From positions 1-41,108 of the forward strand of contig JAPKZK010000056.1 in the NCBI GenBank assembly GCA_026393835.1: a stretch of DNA of 41,108 nucleotides. The letters are read 5' to 3'. A program made the position numbers and the translations under genes. The notes beneath the pieces were generated by a model that had not been told where the DNA came from, ran no database searches, and worked only from the letters and a program-made list of their open reading frames with translations. The stretch is from Candidatus Aminicenantota bacterium (GTDB taxonomy: Bacteria > Acidobacteriota > Aminicenantia > UBA2199). Within the stretch, counting starts at the first letter, position 1; each line of letters begins with the position of its first letter. Below are positions 1 to 6,454 of this stretch, one piece after another.

Positions 1-117
1 TGCAGTTGCGAACGCGGTTGTCCGTCTTGTGTTGGTCCGCCGATTCGCGGCAGCGATAACCAGAAGGATGCGGCGCGGTTTATAATAAGCCTCCTGTTGG
101 ATCGCGTTTATCATTAG
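1..117 (+). CDS. C-terminal end of a DEAD/DEAH helicase with DUF1998-type zinc site (partial)
   Basis: Frame 1 is open from the window edge to a TAG at 115-117 and encodes 38 residues beginning CSCERGCPSCVGPP, followed by a short helix-like tail (AARFIISLLLDR). The four-cysteine pattern CxCxxGCPSC close to the C-terminus is the signature of the DUF1998 zinc-binding tail of MrfA/YprA-like superfamily 2 helicases, which act in DNA repair and in some defence operons. The start and the helicase motors lie outside the window, so the identification rests on this tail alone. It is too short to tell a housekeeping helicase from a defence-linked one. Confidence 0.65.
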   Translation, partial: CSCERGCPSCVGPPIRGSDNQKDAARFIISLLLDRVYH

Positions 118-133
118 TCATTGGTCATTCCCC

Positions 134-171
134 GTTAACAATTAACAATTGACAATTGACAATTAACAATT
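134..171. repeat. AT-rich short tandem repeat (ACAATT units)
   Basis: About five near-identical 7-bp units of the AACAATT / GACAATT type follow the helicase stop. A shortened relative of the same string, again followed by an ATTCGATTCTT motif, occurs at 39433-39460. It belongs to the family of AT-rich spacers that precede the dispersed palindromes in this window. No coding potential is seen. Confidence 0.6.
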
Positions 172-190
172 CGATTCTTAATGCCGTAGG

Positions 191-266
191 GGCTTGATTT
201 ATCAAACCCTGCACAGGCTCACAGACGCACAGGCGGTTCATTTTTCGGGTTTGATGTATCAAACCA
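191..266. repeat. Dispersed palindromic repeat, copy 1
   Basis: Two imperfect palindromes are spaced by a GCACAGGCGGTTCAT-like segment: TTGATTTATCAA (194-205) and GGTTTGATGTATCAAACC (248-265). The same order of elements recurs at 39481-39547. Single palindromes are at 38643-38662 and 40153-40170, and half-sites flank the IS at 5186 and 6197. It is a REP-like noncoding repeat family. Confidence 0.7.
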
Positions 267-319
267 CTACCAATAGCCACAAGGACACCAACAAACACCA
301 AGATTTTGTCCGAGATTAT

Positions 320-720
320 GAAAAATGCACTAAAAAAAGAGGCGTATCCGCCCCAAAAGGAGGCGCGTTCGCCCGAAAAAAAGGCGTATCCGCCCCAAAG
401 AACAATATATTCGCTCGAAAAAAAGGGAATTCCTAAAAAAAAGAGGCGTATCCGCCCAAAAATGTGTTCCGTTCGGGCAAAATTAATAAAAAATGTGCGA
501 ACGAATGATATTTCCGGGCGGATACGCCTCATTTTGGGGCGGATACGCCTTTTTCTTTCATGAATGTGTCGCATTTTTTGGTGAATTTATCATGGTTTGG
601 GGCGGATGCGCCTCATCTTTGGGCGGATGCGCCTCTTTTTTTTGCGAATTAATCATGTTTTGAGCGGAAATACCGTTTTTCCCAATGATTTAGCCTCATC
701 TTCCCGTGAATATATCATTT
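320..720. repeat. 21-bp periodic array 1, with central inversion
   Basis: GGCGTATCCGCC-type cores recur at 341, 362 and 383, and degenerate units continue to about 467, in steps of 20-22 bp. After an irregular centre (about 488-510) the reverse-complement core GGCGGATACGCC or GGCGGATGCGCC appears at 517, 538, 601 and 622, with degenerate units filling the 21-bp steps up to about 706. Spacers are A-rich on the left and T-rich on the right. Units are contiguous without unique spacers, so this is not a CRISPR array. It fills most of the gene-free 118-865 stretch; nothing else is seen there except the repeats at 134-266 and the promoter at 831. Confidence 0.8.
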
Positions 721-830
721 TTTAGTCCGTGTTTGTCCATGTTGCCGTTTTGTCCGTAGCAAACAATTACGGGCGTCCTTCCATGATTGGAAGTCCTTTG
801 AAAAAAAATCATAGTAAATCCAGGGTAGTA

Positions 831-859
831 TTGATTTTTATTTGAAAATGTACTATAAA
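831..859 (+). promoter_or_regulatory. Promoter of the PIN-type TA pair (leaderless)
   Basis: TTGATT (831-836), a 17-bp spacer and TATAAA (854-859) form a good sigma-70-type promoter. The antitoxin ATG at 866 begins six bases after the -10 box, where transcription should start, and no ribosome binding site precedes it. This suggests a leaderless transcript. Confidence 0.55.
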
Positions 860-865
860 TAACTT

Positions 866-1099
866 ATGAGAACAGCAAACGTGAAACATATTAATAGAAT
901 TATTAATGACATCCAGGTCCTGGACCAATATGCGAGAATGGAAATCCTGGAAAAACTCGTTCACTTAATAAAAAGGTCTGATTACCTGGTAACAAAAAAA
1001 GAACACACTTTACTTGATTTAAGAGGGTTGGGAAAAGAAATCTGGGAAACAGTCGATTCGAATACCTACCTGGAACAGGAAAGAAATTCGTGGACATAA
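866..1099 (+). CDS. Putative antitoxin of a PIN-type (VapBC-like) TA system
   Basis: A 77-residue protein directly upstream of, and overlapping by 10 bp, a PIN-domain nuclease gene. It has a helix-rich first half (residues about 8-40, VKHINRIINDIQVLDQYARM) and a charged C-terminal segment (GLGKEIWETVDSNTYLEQER) of the kind that wraps the toxin active site. The middle is similar in style to small antitoxins that follow a QYARMEILEKL helix; I do not recognise a named DNA-binding fold. The role is inferred mainly from position. The ATG is chosen because it lies six bases behind a promoter -10 box. Such antitoxins neutralise the RNase and repress their own operon. Confidence 0.65.
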   Translation: MRTANVKHINRIINDIQVLDQYARMEILEKLVHLIKRSDYLVTKKEHTLLDLRGLGKEIWETVDSNTYLEQERNSWT

Positions 1100-1530
1100 T
1101 CAATCAATTCAACGGGAAACTAATAGGTGTTGACACGTCTGTTTTCATATATTTTATAGAGGGAAATCCAAGGTATTCGAAATTCACAAATGAGTTCTTT
1201 TTAAAGAACCAACAAGGTAAATTCAGTATTATTACCTCGGTGATTACCCTACTCGAAGTACTCGTACAGCCATACAAAAATTCAAGAGCGGATTTGATAA
1301 AGGAATATAAGGCTATTTTTGAAGAATCCCCAGGGATTGATTTGGTTGACCTTAATCCTGAAATTTGCGAAATTTCGGCAAAACTCAGGGCAGATTACCG
1401 GGTTAGGACACCGGATTCCATAGAAATTGGAACTGCATTATATGGGGGGGCCGATTTTTTCCTGACCAATGATATTCGCCTGGAAGTCATAAAAGAAATC
1501 CCCATCATTGCCCTTGATAAAGTAATATAA
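1090..1530 (+). CDS. PIN-domain toxin ribonuclease (VapC-like)
   Basis: A 146-residue PIN nuclease. The acidic metal-binding residues are all in place: D15 in the GVDTSVFIYF strand, E56 in TLLEVLV, D108 in TPDSIEIGTA and D127 in the LTNDIRL strand. VapC-family toxins cut tRNA or rRNA when freed from the antitoxin. The start is a GTG at 1090 that lies inside the end of the antitoxin gene, so translation is probably coupled to it. Length is typical of the family and the gene looks intact. Confidence 0.85.
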   Translation: MDIINQFNGKLIGVDTSVFIYFIEGNPRYSKFTNEFFLKNQQGKFSIITSVITLLEVLVQPYKNSRADLIKEYKAIFEESPGIDLVDLNPEICEISAKLRADYRVRTPDSIEIGTALYGGADFFLTNDIRLEVIKEIPIIALDKVI

Positions 1531-1573
1531 AACCTTAATAAGAACTATTAAATCATAATATGCGAGGCAGCGG

Positions 1574-3634
1574 ATGGCAACTGTTTTCATCAGTTACAGT
1601 CATAAGGATGATGCGTGGAAAAAACAATTGGCAACCCACCTGAAATCCCTGGAAATCGAAGGTTTTTACCAATCCTGGGACGATGCGAAAATAGCACCCG
1701 GTTCCAATTGGCGGCCGGAAATCGAAACGGCATTGAACCAGGCGCAGGTAGCAGTTATGTTAATCTCCGCCGATTTCCTGGCTTCCCAATTTATCACCGA
1801 AGTCGAAGTTCCACTTATATTGAAGCGTCGGCAAGAGCAGGGATTGATTGTTTTGCCGGTAATTGTGAGGCCCTGCTCCTGGAAGAAAATCCAATGGCTG
1901 TTGGAAATACAGCATTTGCCCAAAGGGGATAAAGCATTATCCGAAATGCAGCCGTCTGAAATTGACCGCGCCCTGGCCGGGGTGGCACAAACGGTTTGCG
2001 ATTGCCTGGGCAATCGTAAAAAACCCGCCGTGTTGTCCGGCGCCCATATTTCCCTTTACAAATTGCCCGTTACCGGCGACCGTTTTGTAGGCAGGGAAAA
2101 GGAATTGAAAATCCTGGACGACGCCTGGGCCGATGGCCAAACCGATATCCTGACCCTGGTGGCCTGGGGCGGCGTGGGCAAAACCGCGTTAGTAAACCAA
2201 TGGTTGAATCTAATGAGAACCGATAACTACCGCGGCGCGCAAAAAGTGTACGGCTGGTCCTTTTACAGCCAGGGCGCAAAATCCTGTAGAGACGTAGCGC
2301 GCAACGTCTCTACGACGACGGCGTCCGCCGATGAATTTTTCCAAGAGACCCTGCAATGGTTCGGCGATGCAAACCCGGAAACCGGTTCCACCGTGGACAA
2401 AGGCCGGCGTTTGGCGCGCCTGGCCAGGCAGGAAAAGACCTTACTCATCCTGGACGGGTTGGAACCCCTGCAATACCCGCCCGGGGAAATTCACGGATTT
2501 AACGGCAAATTAAAAGACGCCGGCCTGGCCGCTTTTTTAAAAGAACTGGCTTGCGGTTGCCCCGGTGGGGGTGGCGAGAAGCCCGGCAGCGGCGCACAAA
2601 AAGTATTGTGCGTCATTACCACGCGAGAACCGGTGACCGATCTCCTCAATCGCAAAGGGTACGGCGTCAAGGAAATTCAATTGGAGCATCTATCAGAAGA
2701 GGCGGGAAAGGAATTATTAAAGAGCCTGGGGGTAACTATTGGATCGCAAAAAGATTTCCATGACGCCGTGACTGAATATGGCGGCCATGCGTTGGCATTG
2801 ACGTTATTGGGACAATATATTGCCAATATCCTGGATGGCGACATCCGCAGAAGAGATGAGATTGTCAAATCCTCCAAAGGGAAAATAAAAGAAGGGCATC
2901 ACGCCCAGAAAGTAATGGAAGCCTATATGCACTGGTTGGGGAATTCACCTGAAAGAGACATACTATATATTATCGGACTTTTCGATCGTCCGGTGGAAGC
3001 CGGGGCCATTGAGGCGTTGAAAAAGGAACCGGCCATACCGGGTGTGACCGATAAGTTGCAGGGTATTTCAGCGGCTGATTGGCAAATGGCGCTGAGTAAT
3101 CTGCGAAACGCCAATCTCCTGGCCAGAGAGAGCCCGCAAAAAAAAGGAACCCTGGACTGCCATCCGTTGGTGCGGGAGTATTTCGGGGAGAAGCTTCGGC
3201 AGGAGAACCCGGCCGGTTGGAAAAAGGCGCATGAGCGGCTTTACCGATATTTCAAGGATTTGCCGGAGAAAAAGTTGCCCGATACGTTAGCGGAAATGGA
3301 GCCGCTGTTTGCCGCCGTGGCCCACGGCTGCCGGGCCGGGCTGCACCAAGAGGCGTTGGATGAGGTGTACTGGAAACGGATATCACGAACAAAAGAATTT
3401 TATAGTACAAGTAAACTTGGCGCCTTTGGATCCGATTTAGTCTGCCTATCTCATTTTTTCGCTTTTCCCTGGGGCGAGTTGGCGGTGGGGCTTCCCGACG
3501 TAAACAAGGCATTGGTCTTGAGTTGGGCGGCATTTCGTCTTCGTGCGCTGGGCCGACTCCGCGAAGCGGTTCAGCCCATGAAAGCGGGACTGGGAATGGG
3601 CATTCAGCAGAGTGATTGGATGGGAGCCGCATAG
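1574..3634 (+). CDS. TIR-STAND (NB-ARC-like) protein, N-terminal 686 residues up to an in-frame TAG
   Basis: Residues 1-145 form a TIR domain (start MATVFISYSHKDD; WRPEI with E49 as candidate NADase glutamate). Residues 165-310 are a STAND NTPase with FVGREKEL, the Walker A motif GGVGKT at 199-204 and Walker B LLILDG ending at D294. A winged-helix-like region follows (LDCHPLVREYFGEKL). Proteins of this build are intracellular immune sensors: the C-terminal repeats sense, the NTPase oligomerises and the TIR domain consumes NAD. The frame stops at TAG 3632-3634, but the same frame continues open through the TPR region to 4426, giving about 950 codons in all. So this is a nonsense-interrupted gene, a sequencing error, or a truncated product. 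Residues 238-250 come from an inserted palindrome (2286-2313). Confidence 0.85.
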   Translation: MATVFISYSHKDDAWKKQLATHLKSLEIEGFYQSWDDAKIAPGSNWRPEIETALNQAQVAVMLISADFLASQFITEVEVPLILKRRQEQGLIVLPVIVRPCSWKKIQWLLEIQHLPKGDKALSEMQPSEIDRALAGVAQTVCDCLGNRKKPAVLSGAHISLYKLPVTGDRFVGREKELKILDDAWADGQTDILTLVAWGGVGKTALVNQWLNLMRTDNYRGAQKVYGWSFYSQGAKSCRDVARNVSTTTASADEFFQETLQWFGDANPETGSTVDKGRRLARLARQEKTLLILDGLEPLQYPPGEIHGFNGKLKDAGLAAFLKELACGCPGGGGEKPGSGAQKVLCVITTREPVTDLLNRKGYGVKEIQLEHLSEEAGKELLKSLGVTIGSQKDFHDAVTEYGGHALALTLLGQYIANILDGDIRRRDEIVKSSKGKIKEGHHAQKVMEAYMHWLGNSPERDILYIIGLFDRPVEAGAIEALKKEPAIPGVTDKLQGISAADWQMALSNLRNANLLARESPQKKGTLDCHPLVREYFGEKLRQENPAGWKKAHERLYRYFKDLPEKKLPDTLAEMEPLFAAVAHGCRAGLHQEALDEVYWKRISRTKEFYSTSKLGAFGSDLVCLSHFFAFPWGELAVGLPDVNKALVLSWAAFRLRALGRLREAVQPMKAGLGMGIQQSDWMGAA
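2286..2313. repeat. Palindromic repeat inside the TIR-STAND coding sequence
   Basis: GTAGAGACGT (2286-2295) and ACGTCTCTAC (2304-2313) are perfect 10-bp arms around an 8-bp centre containing GCGC. A second copy with two arm changes lies in the mini-copy of the gene at 39874-39901. A rearranged relative, with GTAGAGA motifs in direct orientation, lies at 24524-24551 at the end of the TonB receptor gene. In this gene the palindrome is read in frame as CRDVARNVST. Confidence 0.75.
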
Positions 3635-3655
3635 GACGCATCCAACCTCAGCGAA

Positions 3656-4426
3656 TTGCTGCTGACGCTGGGAGATGTAAAGGAAGCAGTGACCGCCGCC
3701 CGGCAAAGCGTCACCTATGCCGACAAAAGCGGGGATGAGTTTTGGAAGGAAGCCGCAAGAACCACCCTCGCCGATGCCCTGCATCAGTCCGACGAGATTG
3801 ACGAAGCGGAACAATGGTTCCGTGAGGCCGAAGAAATGCAAAAAAATCGCCGCCCTGAGTTTCCCCTCCTATATTCGCTGGCTGGTTATCAATTCTGCGA
3901 CCTGTTGCTGGAAAATTACACGCCGGAAACCATCCGGGAGGTGATTTCAAGGGCGGATATAACGATGGAGATTTCAAAAGAAGAAGATTGGCTATTGGGA
4001 AAGGCATTAGATAAGCTAATCCTGGGCCGGGCCTGGATGATGTGGGCAGTGAAAGATACACCAAATGAACCGCCGCCAGGCGACCGTTTTTCTCGCGCCC
4101 TGAACTATCTGACGCAGGCTGTGGAGGGACTCAGAAAATATGGAAGTAAACAACATTTACCTCGCGGCCTCCTGGCCCGCGCCGAATACTATCGCCATAT
4201 GAAGGAATATGCCCTTGCCCTGGATGATCTTTCCGAAGCCCGCGACATCGCCGAACTGGGCGAAATGAAACTCCACCTCTGCGACTATCACCTCGAAGCC
4301 GGACGCCTTTGCCACGCCCAGGGCAAAATGGAAGAAGCCGCGGAACACTTCCAGGCCGCAAAGGCAATAGTGGAAGAGACGGGATACTTTCGAAGGAAAG
4401 AGGAAAAAGAAATTAAAAATTATTAA
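3656..4426 (+). CDS. C-terminal TPR-like sensor part of the TIR-STAND gene, beyond the TAG
   Basis: This is the same reading frame as the gene starting at 1574, resumed right after TAG 3632-3634. The residues immediately after the stop (DASNLSELLLTLGDVKEAV) already look like TPR sequence, so the domain is not re-initiated cleanly. A TTG at 3656 could serve as a weak start, but no ribosome binding site is visible. The 256 residues contain several TPR-like helical hairpins (EAVTAARQSVTYADKSG, EAEQWFREAEEMQK, EYALALDDLSEARDIAELG, KMEEAAEHFQAAKAIVE). In the intact protein they would be the ligand-sensing arm. Probably it is either a dead exon-like remnant or the tail of one 950-residue protein if the stop is an error. 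Confidence 0.7.
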   Translation: MLLTLGDVKEAVTAARQSVTYADKSGDEFWKEAARTTLADALHQSDEIDEAEQWFREAEEMQKNRRPEFPLLYSLAGYQFCDLLLENYTPETIREVISRADITMEISKEEDWLLGKALDKLILGRAWMMWAVKDTPNEPPPGDRFSRALNYLTQAVEGLRKYGSKQHLPRGLLARAEYYRHMKEYALALDDLSEARDIAELGEMKLHLCDYHLEAGRLCHAQGKMEEAAEHFQAAKAIVEETGYFRRKEEKEIKNY

Positions 4427-4439
4427 TGAAAAATGAAAA

Positions 4440-4545
4440 ATGGAAAATGGAAGCGGCGCCCTTCGGGCTATAAAATCTTCTTGACGTTTAATCAAAGCGA
4501 AGAACGCGAAGGACCGCGAAGAAACAAATCCCTGGCGCATTACCC
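4440..4545 (+). repeat. 3'-end repeat module with GCCCTTCGGGC hairpin, copy 1
   Basis: Starting 14 bp after the TIR-STAND stop codon: an A-rich segment of AAAATGG units, GGAAGCGG, the 11-bp inverted repeat GCCCTTCGGGC (4458-4468), then an AAGATTTTATAGC-like reverse string and a GCGAAGAACGCGAAGGACC segment. The whole block is found in inverted orientation behind the mini-copy of the same gene at 39560-39660. Confidence 0.75.
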
Positions 4546-4565
4546 GTCGCGCCTCTAAAAAAAAG

Positions 4566-4594
4566 TTGCATTTTGAACTCTTTTATATTATGAT
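4566..4594 (+). promoter_or_regulatory. Promoter of the ParD/RelE-like TA pair
   Basis: TTGCAT (4566-4571), a 17-bp spacer and TATGAT (4589-4594). The predicted start of transcription near 4601 leaves a short leader that carries the GGAGG ribosome binding site at 4607-4611. Confidence 0.5.
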
Positions 4595-4616
4595 ATATAC
4601 TGCATCGGAGGATAAC

Positions 4617-4835
4617 ATGAGCATCGGCATTCGAGTCTCAGATCAATTGATAAAAGAAGCCAGGGTATTCAGTACCGTTCAACATCGCTCTATCAGCGGC
4701 CAGATCGAATATTGGGCAAAAATCGGGAAATATGCCGAAGATAACCCTGATTTAAGCCTTAATCTGATCAAAGAAACCATGATCGGAATGGAACAACTGG
4801 ATGAAGGCTTAGGCTCAGAATATAAATTTGGGTGA
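4617..4835 (+). CDS. ParD-like antitoxin
   Basis: A 72-residue protein, MSIGIRVSDQLIKEARVFS at the start, then SISGQIEYWAKIGKYAEDNPDLS. This is the pattern of ParD-like antitoxins (TA_sense/ParD_like family) that bind DNA through a ribbon-helix-helix-type N-terminus. A longer open frame begins at 4566, but ATG 4617 is preferred: it has GGAGG five bases upstream and lies downstream of a good -10 box. The toxin gene follows after 13 bp. It should neutralise the toxin and repress its own promoter. Confidence 0.75.
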   Translation: MSIGIRVSDQLIKEARVFSTVQHRSISGQIEYWAKIGKYAEDNPDLSLNLIKETMIGMEQLDEGLGSEYKFG

Positions 4836-4848
4836 TGATTGATCAATA

Positions 4849-5130
4849 ATGAAAATTATTCAATCCCCACTCTTTGAACGGAAAATCAAAAAGTTCAATA
4901 AAAATCAAAAATCGGGTTTGGATGAACAAATCCATAGAATTATGAAAAATCCCGGCATAGGCGAGGAGAAAAAAGGCGATCTAAAGGGCGTTTATGTCTA
5001 CAAATTTAGACTCCAAAATATACAATACCTATTATCATATCGGTTTCATCAAGGGAACATCGAGTTAATCACAATTGGCCCTCACGAAAACTATTACCGG
5101 GATTTGAAAACATACTTAAAGAGCCGCTGA
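4849..5130 (+). CDS. RelE/ParE-family toxin
   Basis: A 93-residue basic protein with the RelE/ParE fold signature: N-terminal strand KIIQSPLFERKIKKF, helix, PGIGEEKKGDLKGVYVYKFRLQNIQYLLSYRF strands, and the C-terminal IELITIGPHENYYRDLKTYL. Members either cleave mRNA at the ribosome or poison gyrase; the sequence alone does not separate these. It follows the antitoxin by 13 bp in the same operon without its own clear ribosome binding site. Length is normal for the family. Confidence 0.85.
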   Translation: MKIIQSPLFERKIKKFNKNQKSGLDEQIHRIMKNPGIGEEKKGDLKGVYVYKFRLQNIQYLLSYRFHQGNIELITIGPHENYYRDLKTYLKSR

Positions 5131-5185
5131 ACACTTTCAACCCGCGAAGAAAAAAAATCCTTGGCGCCTTGGTGCCTTTTGGTAG

Positions 5186-6197
5186 GGGTTTGATTCAGAG
5201 ACTGTGTCATAATACGATTTTTCCCCTCCATGGTGATTTATAAAATTTACTTACGGCCACTTGTTCCTCTTTTCATTAAAGAAACATAAAAATAATACCC
5301 CTGGTGTATAAATTTTATCCACTAATTTATCTGTCTTCATCATTGATCTCCATAGTAAGTCATCAAACACTCCCTAAACTCCCTACAGTCTTTTCCCTAT
5401 CAGGAAATTTAAAAGGGCCGATATACCTACCAAATTTATCATTCTCTTGATATTAAAACTTGTAGCCAGTAAACCCATTTCTCCATTAACACCTTCGCGA
5501 CCTCTTAAAAGAAAATAACCGGCTTCAAGGTTTCTCTTAATATACCCAAAAGGCAATTCTGCTCTTGCTTTACGCATTCTGAAAATCTTCTGCCCTTCTG
5601 AGCTATCATATAATTTCTTTAAATTTTCCTTCAATTCTTCCGTGAATAGTCGATTGATGCGCCGACCTTGCTCCGATTTCGTGCAGACCTCAAAGTGCTT
5701 ACAATTGCTACATGTTTTACTGCCAATTATTAAATACTCCCGACATCTATCTTTCTCTATTAATTGCCAGTAACCTGCATCTGCACATGCTGCATTCACT
5801 TCTTTCTCTAATACGACTTCCGCTTTTTTTACCTGATCTGAAAACTGATTGGTATCATTACTCTGGCTGATTACCTCGCTATTGACTATCAAACCATTTT
5901 TCCCATCTATCAAACCTAACCGCATGCATAAACGCGCACATTGCTTCAATACTTGCTTTAAGGCTTTGAGATTATTTCTTCTAAAATTTGATATCGTCTT
6001 GTGGTCTGGTTTTAAACCTCCCATCAGCCATATAAACGATACATTGTGATAGCATGCCCTCTCTAATTTTCGGGAGCTGCGAATACTGGAGGCGAAAATC
6101 TTGGATAAAAAATGCTTTTCGTTTGATTTACCTCCATGGCTATCCAAAAATTCTTTTGAGGAGGCAATAATTATGACACAGTCTCTGAATCAAACCC
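5186..6197 (-). mobile_element. Decayed IS1182-like insertion sequence with perfect 26-bp terminal inverted repeats
   Basis: The ends 5186-5211 (GGGTTTGATTCAGAGACTGT...) and 6172-6197 (...ACAGTCTCTGAATCAAACCC) are perfect inverted repeats over 26 bp. Between them lies a shortened transposase gene on the minus strand. The outermost 11-12 bp of each end match half of the dispersed palindrome family of this window, and the left flank (TGCCTTTTGGTAGGGG) matches the sequence that normally adjoins that palindrome. The element therefore sits in, or has captured, the palindrome. It is about 1.0 kb, shorter than the roughly 1.6-2 kb usual for IS1182 elements. The 5212-5382 stretch inside it holds no gene. 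Confidence 0.8.
5383..6147 (-). pseudogene. IS1182-family transposase remnant
   Basis: The 254 residues keep three conserved blocks of IS1182 (DDE, IS4-related) transposases: the YSSRKIE-like SIRSSRKLERACYHNVSFIWLMGG with PDHKTISNFRR, the zinc-like block CSNCKHFEVCTK, and the C-terminal RKARAELPFGYIKRNLEAGYFLLRG (carrying the catalytic-glutamate helix) followed by EMGLLATSFNIKRMI. The normal N-terminal region of about 70 residues is missing. The segment after LIDGKNGLIVNSEVIS jumps directly to KKAEVVLEKEVNAACADAGY, so a large central part is deleted. There is no ATG, only a TTG. The element is most likely inactive on its own but could be moved by a complete relative, since its ends are perfect. 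Confidence 0.8.
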
Positions 6198-6310
6198 ATA
6201 TTTGGGGAAGAGCCGGAAAAGGTTCAAAGTGGAGTCGTCCGGTACAGTCCTACAAACGGGACCCCCAGCATGGGGGGGGTTGTACGTCGAAAAATTTTTA
6301 AAATCAACCC

Positions 6311-6360
6311 AAAAATACTACTTTAGTTGTATTGACAAAGAGGATTCCCTTTTCTATTAT
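6311..6360 (+). promoter_or_regulatory. Promoter with TTTAGTTGTA motif, upstream of the PKD/GEVED gene
   Basis: TTGACA (6332-6337), 17-bp spacer, TATTAT (6355-6360). Directly upstream lies AAAATACTAC-TTTAGTTGTA (6313-6331). The same words in the same order stand before the promoter of the secreted protein gene at 27727. The leader of about 88 bases ends in AAAGGAGGT (6443-6451), and TTTAAACCAAATAAA (6422-6436) is also shared between the two leaders. Confidence 0.6.
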
Positions 6361-6454
6361 TGTATATTGAGGCTAAAAATGTCCAATATTACAACTATTT
6401 TCCATTAAAAGGCTATTGAGACTTTAAACCAAATAAATTAACAAAGGAGGTCAT

